Both the position numbers and the translations under genes were made by a program. Shown one piece after another: positions 16,732 to 25,819 of a stretch of 64,000 bases of DNA; position 1 is the stretch's first letter; every line of letters begins with the position of its first letter. Location of the stretch: assembly GCA_963923035.1 (NCBI GenBank), contig CAWUKT010000026.1:1-64000 (forward strand). The letters are read 5' to 3'. A model generated the notes under the pieces. The model was given only the letters and a program-made list of their open reading frames with translations. It searched no databases and had not been told where the DNA came from. Source of the DNA: CAWUKT01 sp963923035 (GTDB lineage: Bacteria > Bacteroidota > Bacteroidia > J057 > JADKCL01).

Positions 16732-19677
16732 ATGAACTCTATTCCTATTGTGCGTCTACCTGGCTTGCTTTTACTTATTGCTTTTTTCTTCCCAGGGTCA
16801 TTCAGTCCCGGTCACCTCAGTGCCCAAATACCCGTCCTGCTCAAAGACATCAATACCACCACCCAGGATTCCTGGGTCAGTTTCAACGACCAACTCGTAC
16901 CCTTCAACAATTCCTTTCTGTTTACCGCGCGGGACAGTTTGGGGATGGAAATGTGGAAGACGGATGGGACCCCGCAGGGAACCCAAATGATCACGGACAT
17001 TTGGCCGGGGAGGCTCGATTCCTGGGCCTCAGAGTTTATACCTTTGAATGGGGAAGTACTACTTTTTGCCCGGACTCCCAATGAGGGAGAGGAGCTCTGG
17101 AAATCAGATGGTACGGCCGCCGGTACTTCCCTCGTCATCGACCTGACCCCAGGACCGGACGGCACCTACCCCGCCCATTCCTTCAGTACGGGGAGCGAAG
17201 TCCTGTTCTCGGTCGTACGGAAGCTGTACCGGAGCGACGGCACTGCCAGTGGCACGACCTTGTTGCAGAGCTTTACCAGCGGCTCCTTTCCCGGCCCCTT
17301 CTTCGCCTACAATGGATTGGTCTATTTCGATGCCGAAGATGACCTGTGGTCCTATGATCCCCAGACCGGCACCACCCAATTGGTCGTGGACTTTCCCTAC
17401 GACGAGGGCGAGCCCGTTCCCCTGATCGAATACAATGGCGATTTCTACTTTTACACGGCCGAAGACGGCCAACTCTACCGCAGCGATGGCACCGCGAACG
17501 GAACCGTTTCCCTCTACGACTTTGATTTCCAGTATTCCAACCATGAAGTGGCCCACCCCATTGAATACAATGGGAAGCTCTACTTCAGCAGTTACCTGGC
17601 TGGTTACGGCAGTGAGCTCTGGGTGACGGATGGTACGCCGGCGGGTACCCAAATGGTCAAAGACATCAACCCGGGCTACCAATGGTCGGAGCCTTCTCCC
17701 ATCATCGAGGCCAATGGTTGGCTGTATTTCTCGGCGGAAGTCTGGGGAAATGGACGGGAATTGTGGCGGTCGGACGGCACCGATGCCGGGACCCAGATGG
17801 TCGCGGATCTCAACCCGGGCAACAAGGACGGGGTGGGAGAAACATTGATCCAGCTGGGCAACCAGCTGATCCTGCCCGCGGATACGGGAGGCATGGGCCT
17901 GGAACCGTTTGCCTTTGACCTCACTTCATCTCAGTTCACCCTTCTCCAGGAAGTCCACGCCGAAGAAGAAGGCAGTGCGCCCGGCCTTTTCACCCTCTCC
18001 AACAACCAATTGATCTTCATGGCGACCTCGGTCCTCCACGGGGAGGAGCTTTGGATTACCGATGGAACTCCGGCCGGCACCCAATTGCTCAAGGACATGA
18101 ACCGCGATACGCGGCCTTCTGGCGTGGGTAATTTTTTCCCGATGGATGACCAGCTCCTGTTCATCGCCAACGATGGCGTCCACGGGGAGGAACTCTGGAA
18201 AAGTGACGGGACCACCAGCGGAACTCAACTGGTGAAGGATATCCTGCCGGGTTTGGGCCCCCAAACTCAGTTTCCCCAGTTCGTAGGTAACGGCCAGCAG
18301 GTCTTCTTTACGGCTGATGACGGAAGCCACGGCTGGGAATTGTGGCGCACGGATGGTTCCCCCCAGGGCACCCAGATGGTGGTGGACCTCTGGCCGGGGG
18401 AAGACGGAATGCTTATGCGGGGCTTCTCCTATGCCAATGGTCAGGTGTTCTTTGCCGGAAGCAATGGGGTCAATGCGGTCCAGTACTGGGCCTCCGATGG
18501 GACCGCGGCGGGGACTGTTCAGTTGACCAATGTGGATACGACAGGGGCAGGGCTCGGCTATCATTACGAGAACATTTCTTTGGCCACCGACAATGGGGTC
18601 TATTTCTCCCACTACTATCCCAATTCCGGCAATGAGCTGTGGTTCAGTGACGGAACTGTTGCGGGCACCCAGTTCCTGGCCGACGTATTTCCGGGGCCAT
18701 CGGGTGGAACTTTTCTCGAAGGTACCTCCGTTGAGTACCAGGGGGAGTTGTTTTTCGCGGGCAGCAACGGCGCGGACGGCATTGAACTGTGGAAATCGGA
18801 CGGGACTCCGGCCGGTACCCAAATGCTGAAGGACATTGCCGGTGGCAGTGCTTCTTCCCGGCCCCGCTCCCCCGTCGTTTACAAGAACCAGGTTTACTTT
18901 GTCGCCCTAAGCGACGCTACCGGTCGTGAATTGTGGAAATCAGACGGCAGCGCCGCCGGCACCCAACTGGCCGTAGACATCACCCCGGGTGCCTGGTCCG
19001 GGTTTTCGGTCTATCCTGACCACGATCCCGAACTGGTGGTTTCCCATGGACTCCTCTGGTTTGTGGCCCGGGATTCTTTGAATCCGCCCGAAGTCTGGGT
19101 CTCGGACGGGACGCCCACCGGTACAATTCCATTGAGCAGCCTCAACCAGCCGGCCGGCAAGTACCCGAGGAGCCTGACCACATCGGGTGACTTTACCTTC
19201 TTCATTGCCCAGGATTCCACCAATGACAACGACCTGTACCAGTCCGACGGCACGCCATCGGGCACCCAGACCCTTTTTCCTTCCCCCTCTCCCGAGTGGA
19301 ACCACTATATCGACCTGACTTCCTGGAACAATTGGCTGTTCATTCGGGGCTATGACTTTGCCATTACCGATGGACTGTGGATTTTGTCCACGCCCGTGGC
19401 CTCGGAGCCGCCCGTGGAGTCGGAATCCTCCCTGATTGTCTTTCCCAGCCCCGCCTACCGGGACATCTCATTTCAGTGGGACGGCGATTACCGGGGGGCC
19501 TACCAGTATCAGGTCACGGATTTGCGGGGGCAGATGTTGTTGACGGGAAATGGAAATAAGGTCGGTGATCAGGCGCGCCAGACCCTGGACATCCAGGGTC
19601 TCCCGAAGGGCATGTACATTCTTCGGATCGGGGAGGGAGACCGCTCCTTCTCCAGCAAGTTCCTGGTCATCCGGTAG
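16732..19677 (+). CDS. Giant secreted ELWxxDGT repeat protein with T9SS sorting domain
   Basis: 981 residues from ATG 16732 (MNSIPIVRLPGLLLLIAFFF signal peptide); the longer frame from 16621 lacks a signal. It carries about 16 repeats of the ELWxxDGTxxGTQM type (for example ELWKSDGTAAGT, ELWVTDGTPAGT, ELWRSDGTDAGT), roughly every 45-60 residues, each followed by a strand such as LVKDINPG. This is the known ELWxxDGT repeat family, expected to form a large beta-propeller or solenoid. The end (YQVTDLRGQMLL ... GLPKGMYILRIGEG ... FSSKFLVIR) is a type A T9SS tail. Surface or secreted protein of unknown ligand. Flanked on both sides by related hairpins. Confidence 0.92.
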   Translation: MNSIPIVRLPGLLLLIAFFFPGSFSPGHLSAQIPVLLKDINTTTQDSWVSFNDQLVPFNNSFLFTARDSLGMEMWKTDGTPQGTQMITDIWPGRLDSWASEFIPLNGEVLLFARTPNEGEELWKSDGTAAGTSLVIDLTPGPDGTYPAHSFSTGSEVLFSVVRKLYRSDGTASGTTLLQSFTSGSFPGPFFAYNGLVYFDAEDDLWSYDPQTGTTQLVVDFPYDEGEPVPLIEYNGDFYFYTAEDGQLYRSDGTANGTVSLYDFDFQYSNHEVAHPIEYNGKLYFSSYLAGYGSELWVTDGTPAGTQMVKDINPGYQWSEPSPIIEANGWLYFSAEVWGNGRELWRSDGTDAGTQMVADLNPGNKDGVGETLIQLGNQLILPADTGGMGLEPFAFDLTSSQFTLLQEVHAEEEGSAPGLFTLSNNQLIFMATSVLHGEELWITDGTPAGTQLLKDMNRDTRPSGVGNFFPMDDQLLFIANDGVHGEELWKSDGTTSGTQLVKDILPGLGPQTQFPQFVGNGQQVFFTADDGSHGWELWRTDGSPQGTQMVVDLWPGEDGMLMRGFSYANGQVFFAGSNGVNAVQYWASDGTAAGTVQLTNVDTTGAGLGYHYENISLATDNGVYFSHYYPNSGNELWFSDGTVAGTQFLADVFPGPSGGTFLEGTSVEYQGELFFAGSNGADGIELWKSDGTPAGTQMLKDIAGGSASSRPRSPVVYKNQVYFVALSDATGRELWKSDGSAAGTQLAVDITPGAWSGFSVYPDHDPELVVSHGLLWFVARDSLNPPEVWVSDGTPTGTIPLSSLNQPAGKYPRSLTTSGDFTFFIAQDSTNDNDLYQSDGTPSGTQTLFPSPSPEWNHYIDLTSWNNWLFIRGYDFAITDGLWILSTPVASEPPVESESSLIVFPSPAYRDISFQWDGDYRGAYQYQVTDLRGQMLLTGNGNKVGDQARQTLDIQGLPKGMYILRIGEGDRSFSSKFLVIR

Positions 19678-19736
19678 TTGAGCGGGTTGTAAGGTGGGGA
19701 AATAGGACTTTCGGGCTGCCAATTGACTTGCCTGCT

Positions 19737-19759
19737 TTCGTGGAACTTGGTTTCACGAA
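19737..19759. repeat. Inverted repeat downstream of ELWxxDGT gene
   Basis: TTCGTGGAAC - TTG - GTTTCACGAA pairs over 10 bp with one G-T, and closely resembles the hairpin at 16571. A second palindrome (CCCGCTGAGCGGG, about 19767) follows. No T-run, so probably not a simple terminator. Confidence 0.65.
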
Positions 19760-19937
19760 CATCAGCCCCGCTGAGCGGGCGAATCCTGGGGCATTTTGCT
19801 GGAAGCAAATCCACCCAGGCGAACGTGGTGCGTCACCGCTCCTTTTCAACTCTGTCCCATTTGGATTTCCCTCCCCGCCTACCTTCCAGGATGTGGACAA
19901 ATTCCCCGTCAATTATTTCCCCGCCTCGATTTTTATG

Positions 19938-19945
19938 TATCTTTG
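19938..19945 (+). promoter_or_regulatory. -7 promoter element for guaA
   Basis: TATCTTTG is an exact match to the Bacteroidota -7 consensus TAnnTTTG, ending 4 bases before the guaA ATG. Transcription would start at or next to the start codon, implying a leaderless or near-leaderless mRNA. The expected TTG near -33 is not obvious. Confidence 0.6.
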
Positions 19946-19949
19946 CGCA

Positions 19950-21497
19950 ATGACCGAAAAAGTCCTCATCGTCGATTTTGGCTCCCAATATACCCAGCTG
20001 ATTGCGAGGCGGGTACGCGAGCAAAACGTCTATTGTGAAATCCTTCCGTACCACCGTCCCCTGCCCCTTGACGAAACCGTCAAAGGCGTCATCCTTTCCG
20101 GGGGACCGTCCTCGGTCTATGCCGAGCACGCGCCGGACATGGACCTCCACCAGGTCATCGGGCAGCGGCCCGTGCTGGGGATTTGCTACGGGGCCCAGTT
20201 GATTTCCCACAAGATGAACGGCAAGGTCGAGAATTCGCCCTCCCGCGAGTATGGCCGCGCCCAACTTCAAACCCTTGAGGTGGCTTCTCCCCTCCTGACG
20301 GGGCTGCCCAGCTCGTCCCAGGTCTGGATGAGCCACGGCGATACCATCACGAAATTGCCCGACGGCTTCGAACTGATGGCTTCGACCGAATCCATCGCGA
20401 CGGGAGCCTTCCAGAATTTGGAGCAGCAGGTATTTGCCCTGCAATTCCACCCGGAGGTTACCCATACCGAGGAAGGTGCCCGCATCATACGGAATTTTCT
20501 CTACGACATCTGCGGACTCAGCGGCGATTGGACCCCGGCCCACTTTGTGGAGGAGACGGTCGAGCGGCTGCGGGAAGAAATTGGCGACGGCAAGGTGGTC
20601 TGTGGCCTGAGCGGCGGGGTCGATTCGACGGTTGCGGCCAGCCTCTTGCACCGGGCCATCCGAGAGCGGCAGTACTGCATCTTCGTGGACAATGGCTTGC
20701 TGCGAAAAAATGAATTCGAAGACGTACTGGAACAATACAAGACCCTCGGGCTGAATGTCATCGGGGTGAATGCGCGGGACCGTTTCCTGAATGAACTCGC
20801 TGGAATCAGCGACCCGGAAACCAAGCGCAAGACCATCGGACGGGTATTTGTCGAGGTCTTTCAGGAGGAAGCGGAGAAAATTGAGGACGTGGGCTTCCTG
20901 GCCCAGGGCACGATTTACCCGGATGTGATCGAAAGTGTATCGGTCAACGGTCCCTCGGCGACGATCAAGTCCCACCACAACGTCGGGGGCCTGCCGGAGA
21001 CCTTGAAACTGGAAGTGGTCGAACCGTTGCGCTATTTGTTCAAGGACGAAGTGCGGAAAGTCGGATTGGATTTGGGACTGGAGAAAAAATTCATTGCCCG
21101 CCATCCTTTCCCCGGCCCCGGCCTCGCAATCCGCATCCTCGGAGACATCACCCCCGAGAAGATCCGCGTACTTCAGGAGGTCGACCACATCTTCGTTCAG
21201 GGCCTGCGGGACTGGACGGGAGATTCGGGAGAAAGCCTCTACGATGAAGTCTGGCAAGCATTTGCCGTGCTGTTACCGGTCTCGAGTGTGGGGGTCATGG
21301 GCGACGAAAGAACATACGAAAACGTGGTCGCGCTGCGTTCTGTAACCAGCCGGGACGGAATGACTGCGGATTGGGGGCGATTGCCGTATGACTTCCTGGC
21401 GGAAGTCTCCAACCGCATCATCAACAACGTTAAAGGCGTCAACCGCGTAGTATACGACATTAGCAGTAAACCCCCGGCGACCATTGAATGGGAATAG
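19950..21497 (+). CDS. guaA: GMP synthase (glutamine-hydrolysing)
   Basis: 515 residues, normal length. It converts XMP, glutamine and ATP to GMP. N-terminal class I amidotransferase: VLIVDFGSQYTQLIARRVRE, ILSGGPSS, VLGICYGAQ with nucleophile Cys, QFHPEVTHTE with catalytic His/Glu. ATP pyrophosphatase: VVCGLSGGVDSTVAA P-loop (about residue 220). C-terminal dimerisation/XMP domain: ESVSVNGPSATIKSHHNVGGLPE, RHPFPGPGLAIRILGD, VVYDISSKPPATIEWE. Start at ATG 19950 matches the family; the earlier frame from 19728 does not. The next gene starts 3 bp after its stop, so guaA heads an operon. Confidence 0.97.
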   Translation: MTEKVLIVDFGSQYTQLIARRVREQNVYCEILPYHRPLPLDETVKGVILSGGPSSVYAEHAPDMDLHQVIGQRPVLGICYGAQLISHKMNGKVENSPSREYGRAQLQTLEVASPLLTGLPSSSQVWMSHGDTITKLPDGFELMASTESIATGAFQNLEQQVFALQFHPEVTHTEEGARIIRNFLYDICGLSGDWTPAHFVEETVERLREEIGDGKVVCGLSGGVDSTVAASLLHRAIRERQYCIFVDNGLLRKNEFEDVLEQYKTLGLNVIGVNARDRFLNELAGISDPETKRKTIGRVFVEVFQEEAEKIEDVGFLAQGTIYPDVIESVSVNGPSATIKSHHNVGGLPETLKLEVVEPLRYLFKDEVRKVGLDLGLEKKFIARHPFPGPGLAIRILGDITPEKIRVLQEVDHIFVQGLRDWTGDSGESLYDEVWQAFAVLLPVSSVGVMGDERTYENVVALRSVTSRDGMTADWGRLPYDFLAEVSNRIINNVKGVNRVVYDISSKPPATIEWE

Positions 21498-21500
21498 ATT

Positions 21501-23294
21501 ATGAAGCGACTGACAACCATCTTTCTTTTTTTCCTGGCCCTGACCCTGACCAGCAGCGCCCTCTTTGCCCAACCGGGCAAGGCTCCCCGCGATGAGCGGG
21601 CCCGCGACCTGGTCCGGTTGGCCCGTACCTATTATCAAAATCGCCAGTACAAAGACGCGGCGATCACCTTTGACCTCGCGACCCAGCGCCCCTACAATGC
21701 ATTGACCACGTACAGCTGGTACATGGCCGGCGTCTCCTATTTCCGGGCCGGTGAGTACGACAAGAGCCAAAATAGCCTCGACCATCTCGTGGACGAGTTC
21801 CCCAAAACCGAGTACCTGGAAGAAGCCCAGTACCATTTGGCCCTCACCCGCATCGCCTCCCAAAGTCGAAACGACCAGGAGCGGGGTTTGGATGCGTTGT
21901 TCAAGCTCTACCGAAGTACCCGGGACGATGATTTGATGCGCGATACAGAAACGGCCATCCGGGACTTTACCTTTAATGTCGCCTCCAAGAATTTCCTGGA
22001 CCTGTACAAGGTCTTTGTCGACGCCGAATACCTTCCCTGGATCGTAGAGGCGATTTGTTACAAGTTCGACCAGCGGATGGAAGGCTATTCGCTGATGCGG
22101 GAAATCGAAGACTATGCGTCTTCCGGCCGCGAGCTGACGCCGTATATGGCGCAACTGAAAGAGAAATACGCCTCGGGCCATGTCATGGACCCGGGCCACC
22201 TGAAGGTCGCGCTGTTCCTCTCGTTCAATCTCCAATTGACGGATACGGCGACCGTGGTCCCGAAGCGCTCCCAGCGGGCGCTGGAGATGTTTGAGGGCAT
22301 GAAGCTGGCGGCGGACTCGTCGGCTGAGGCCAGCCGCAAGCGCGTGGACATTCGGATCTTTGATACCCAAGGAGATACCGCCCGCCTGCGGGCGCAGCTG
22401 GACACGCTTGAGTCCTTCCAGCCCGATGTGGTCATCGGTGACATCCGCACCTCGCTGGTCACCATGATCAGTGATTGGGCCGAGAAGCGCCAGGTATTGC
22501 ACCTCGTTCCGCGCAACCCCTTTAGCCGTGTCATCAAAGACAAGCGCTATACCTTCCTGCTTCATCCTTCTCTGGAGACCCACGGCGCCCAAATGGGCCA
22601 ACAGATGTACGATCTCCAGGGCAAACGTCGCTTCCTCGTCTTCAACGACCGGACCTTTGTCTCCGACAAGTTCACCAATGCCTTCAAAAGCGCGGTTGAC
22701 AGCCTGAACGGGGCCAGCGTGACCATCAAAGAGATCGACCGGGAGTACGAAAAGAACCGCAAATCCATTCCCTCATACATCCGCGGACTCAAAAACAGCG
22801 GCTACGATGCGATTTATATTCCCCTGAGCAGCGAAGAAGCCGCCGGCCTGATCATCAGTCAGCTGAATTACCACCGGGTGGAGATCCCGGTGATCGGTGG
22901 CCCCGACTGGGAGCTGTTCAATGTGATTGATCCGGAACTGAAGAGCCAGTACGACCTTCAGTATTCCAGCTTCTACTACGACCAGAATGACTCGCTCCGC
23001 TACGACAGCCTCTATATCTCCTGCCTGCGGGATTATGGGTACCAACCCAGTAAGTATACCGTCCAGGGCTATGACATCATGGCCTATTTGTTGCATTCTT
23101 TCAGCCAACCCAATCCCTACGGGGACCTGGGCGAAATGATCCGGAAGTCGCCGACCTATCGGGGCATCCACCAGGATTTTAACTTCAACGACACTCAAGT
23201 CAATCAGGAAATAAATATCATCAGATTTCAGGATGGCAGAATTACCAAGGTCAACTGGGACCCAACGCAGTCAGACACTTTTCCAGACCGCTAA
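21501..23294 (+). CDS. Exported TPR + type-1 periplasmic-binding-fold protein
   Basis: 597 residues. Signal peptide MKRLTTIFLFFLALTLTSSALFA. Residues ~35-270 are TPR-like helices (ARTYYQNRQYKDAAITFDLA, GVSYFRAGEYDKSQNSLDHLVDEFP). Residues ~275-590 look like a type-1 periplasmic binding protein as in ABC-transporter receptors: DVVIGDIRTSLV, HLVPRNPF, RYTFLLHPSLETHGAQMGQ, KRRFLVFNDRTFVSDKFTNAF, YDAIYIPLSSEEAAGLIISQL, PVIGGPDWE, GYDIMAYLL. The same domain order occurs in LpoA-type activators of penicillin-binding protein 1A, so a cell-wall role is possible, though there is no lipobox Cys here. In operon with guaA and overlapping hemL by 62 bp. Confidence 0.75.
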   Translation: MKRLTTIFLFFLALTLTSSALFAQPGKAPRDERARDLVRLARTYYQNRQYKDAAITFDLATQRPYNALTTYSWYMAGVSYFRAGEYDKSQNSLDHLVDEFPKTEYLEEAQYHLALTRIASQSRNDQERGLDALFKLYRSTRDDDLMRDTETAIRDFTFNVASKNFLDLYKVFVDAEYLPWIVEAICYKFDQRMEGYSLMREIEDYASSGRELTPYMAQLKEKYASGHVMDPGHLKVALFLSFNLQLTDTATVVPKRSQRALEMFEGMKLAADSSAEASRKRVDIRIFDTQGDTARLRAQLDTLESFQPDVVIGDIRTSLVTMISDWAEKRQVLHLVPRNPFSRVIKDKRYTFLLHPSLETHGAQMGQQMYDLQGKRRFLVFNDRTFVSDKFTNAFKSAVDSLNGASVTIKEIDREYEKNRKSIPSYIRGLKNSGYDAIYIPLSSEEAAGLIISQLNYHRVEIPVIGGPDWELFNVIDPELKSQYDLQYSSFYYDQNDSLRYDSLYISCLRDYGYQPSKYTVQGYDIMAYLLHSFSQPNPYGDLGEMIRKSPTYRGIHQDFNFNDTQVNQEINIIRFQDGRITKVNWDPTQSDTFPDR

Positions 23295-24555
23295 TCAATA
23301 TATTCCGGGTGGGGTGAATTCTCCTGCCCGTGCCTTCCGCGGCGTCGGAGGGAATCCCCTATTCATTAAACGGGCCGAGGGTGCCTGGCTCTACGACGAG
23401 GATGGCAACCGCTACATCGACCTGATCAATTCCTGGGGTCCGATGATCCTGGGTCACGCCCACCCCCAAATCATGGAGGCCGCCCGCGAGGCCCTGAATT
23501 TCTCTTCCAGCTTCGGTGCGCCGACGGAGGTAGAAATTGACATGGCGAAGAAGGTCGTGGAGATGGTGCCGTCGGTGGAAAAGGTGCGGATGGTAAACAG
23601 TGGGACGGAAGCAACCATGAGCGCGATCCGGTTGGCCCGCGGCTATACCGGCAAAGATAAATTCATCAAGTTCGAGGGCAATTACCACGGCCACGGCGAC
23701 AGCTTTCTGATCGCAGCCGGCAGTGGATTGATCACCTTGGGGGTCCCGGACAGCCCGGGGGTCACCAAAGGAACCGCCCAGGACACCTTGCTCGCCCGCT
23801 ACAATGACCTGGAACATGTCCAGGAGCTGGTGGAGCAGAACAAAGGCGAAATCGCGGCCATCATCCTCGAGCCCGTTGCTGGCAATATGGGCTGCGTCGC
23901 GGGTTCCCACGAATTCCTCCGCGGTCTGCGCGCCCTCTGTGACGCCGAAGGCATCGTCCTCATCTTCGATGAGGTCATGAGTGGATTCCGCCTGTCCCCC
24001 GGCGGCGCCCAGCAGGTCCTCGGCGTCACCCCGGACCTCACGACGCTCGGCAAGATCATCGGCGGGGGGCTCCCCGTCGGCGCGTACGGCGGCAAGGCCG
24101 AGATCATGGATTATGTCAGCCCGGCCGGGCCGATCTACCAGGCAGGCACGCTCAGCGGCAACCCGGTTGCGATGCACGCTGGCCTGACCATGCTCAACCT
24201 GCTGTCTGGTGATGCCGAGTTGTACAACCGTTTGGAAGCCGTGACGGCGGCTTTTGAGATCGGCATGCAGGAGCGGGCCCATGCCGCGGGCATACCGCTG
24301 ACCATCAACCGGATTGGATCGATGATCACCTTCTTCTTCCAGGACGGTCCCGTCCGGAACTTTGAGGAAGCCAAGCAATCGGACCTGGACGCCTTCGGGT
24401 TGTTCTTCCGGGAGATGCTGAAGCGCGGCGTCTATTTCCCCCCGAGCCAGTTCGAGAGCCTCTTCATTTCCGATTGTATCCGGGGCGAGGAGCTCACGCT
24501 CATCCTTCAGGCGGCCGAAGAGACCTTCGCCGTGATGCAAGAGCAGCGGGGCTAA
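23233..24555 (+). CDS. hemL: Glutamate-1-semialdehyde 2,1-aminomutase
   Basis: 440 residues. PLP enzyme converting glutamate 1-semialdehyde to 5-aminolevulinate in tetrapyrrole synthesis. Hallmarks: QYIPGGVNSPARAFRGVGG, LINSWGPMILGHAHP, VNSGTEATMSAIRLARGYTG, FEGNYHGHGDS, EPVAGNMG, LIFDEVMSGFR, and TLGKIIGGGLPVGAYGG with the PLP lysine, then QAGTLSGNPVAM. ATG 23233 is needed to include the conserved LFQTANQYIPGG start, so the gene overlaps the preceding CDS by 62 bp in a different frame. The long overlap suggests translational coupling. Confidence 0.95.
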   Translation: MAELPRSTGTQRSQTLFQTANQYIPGGVNSPARAFRGVGGNPLFIKRAEGAWLYDEDGNRYIDLINSWGPMILGHAHPQIMEAAREALNFSSSFGAPTEVEIDMAKKVVEMVPSVEKVRMVNSGTEATMSAIRLARGYTGKDKFIKFEGNYHGHGDSFLIAAGSGLITLGVPDSPGVTKGTAQDTLLARYNDLEHVQELVEQNKGEIAAIILEPVAGNMGCVAGSHEFLRGLRALCDAEGIVLIFDEVMSGFRLSPGGAQQVLGVTPDLTTLGKIIGGGLPVGAYGGKAEIMDYVSPAGPIYQAGTLSGNPVAMHAGLTMLNLLSGDAELYNRLEAVTAAFEIGMQERAHAAGIPLTINRIGSMITFFFQDGPVRNFEEAKQSDLDAFGLFFREMLKRGVYFPPSQFESLFISDCIRGEELTLILQAAEETFAVMQEQRG

Positions 24556-24600
24556 GGCTCCGGTTTTCCATTTCCTCCCACTCTCAACCTCATTCCCCTC

Positions 24601-25763
24601 ATGACCAGGGCCGAATTCATCAAGCTGTGCGGAATTGTGGGCATCGGGATGCCCGTGCTGGCGTCTTGCAGCCCCACCAAGGCCCTTGCCGGTTCCTCCG
24701 GGGTGAACAAGGTCATTGTCATCGGCGCCGGTGCCGCGGGCATGACCGCGGCCTATTTGCTGACCCAACAAGGCATTGAAGTGCAGGTATTGGAGGCATC
24801 GACTCGCGTCGGGGGCCGGATCAAGGAGGTCACCACCTTCGCCGATTTCCCGATCCCGGTGGGAGCCGAGTGGCTGCACGTCGAAAAGGATGTCCTGGGA
24901 GAAATTGTCAATGATCCTTCGGTTTCCATTGAGGTGCCCACCACTCCGTATGACCTGGAAAAAGACCCGGCCCTGATGGACGGGGAACCGGCCACGCTGA
25001 AGGACCTCGGCTTTTCTGTGGACCAGAAATTCATTGGTACAACCTGGCTGGGTTTCTTCAAACAATACCTGCTGCCCTCCATTCGGGAGAAGATTCAGTT
25101 TGAACAGGTGGTCAATGCCGTGGATTATTCGGGGAAGGCGTGGAGGTGCGGACAAAAAGCGGAGGAGTTTTCAAAGCGGACAAGGTCATCATCACAGTTC
25201 CGGTGAAGCTCCTGCAAATGGGGATGGTGGAATTCAAACCGGAGTTGCCGGCCAAGAGAAAAGAGGCCATCGCAGGGGTAAAGATATGGGACGGCTTCAA
25301 AGTCTTCCTCGAGTTCAAAGAGCAATTTTACCCCACCGCGACCGGCTTCACGGTCACCCCCGAAAAGGGCGGGCACAAAGTCTGGTAAGATGCCGCCTAC
25401 GGCCAATCCACTCCGCGGCACATCATGGGCTACTTCATGGTGGGCGACATCGCCCAACCCTACGTGGAATCTACCGATGCCGAATTGATCGAGAAGGTGC
25501 TGTCGGAAATCGACGCCTTGCACGACGGAAAAGCCACCCCCAATTATGTGCAGCATGTATTCCAGAACTGGAGTGCCGAGCCCTTCGCCCGGGGCGCGTA
25601 TATGCAGTATTACGAAAGCGCGGGACGTATGAAGGAGTTGGGCAAACCGGTGGGAGACAAGCTGTTTTTCGCGGGAGACGCCTATTTCAACGGCCGGGAT
25701 TGGTCGTCCGTACATGTGGCTGCGCGAGCAGCCAAGCGGGCGGTTTCAGCCTTGGTCAGTTGA
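24601..25763 (+). pseudogene. Flavin amine oxidase, broken by a frameshift and a stop
   Basis: The N-terminal piece (24601-25133) has a lipobox-like start (GMPVLASC), the FAD-binding VIVIGAGAAGMTAAYLL and VLEASTRVGGRIKEV, and GAEWLHVEKDVLG. The product then continues only in another frame (VEVRTKSGGVFKADKVIITVPVKLL), which is restored by one extra G in the run 25131-25134. That frame meets TAA at 25386-25388 inside GGHKVW*DAAYGQSTP, then resumes to 25763 with the C-terminal FAD motif KLFFAGDAYFNGRDWSSVHVA. Together the parts make a complete monoamine-oxidase-type flavoprotein of about 385 residues. Two lesions argue for a real pseudogene, though an assembly error remains possible. Confidence 0.85.
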
Positions 25764-25819
25764 GAGAGGATTGACAGCAGCGGCGATCTCATTTTCCTTC
25801 TCCCCCTCTTTTTTCATTT

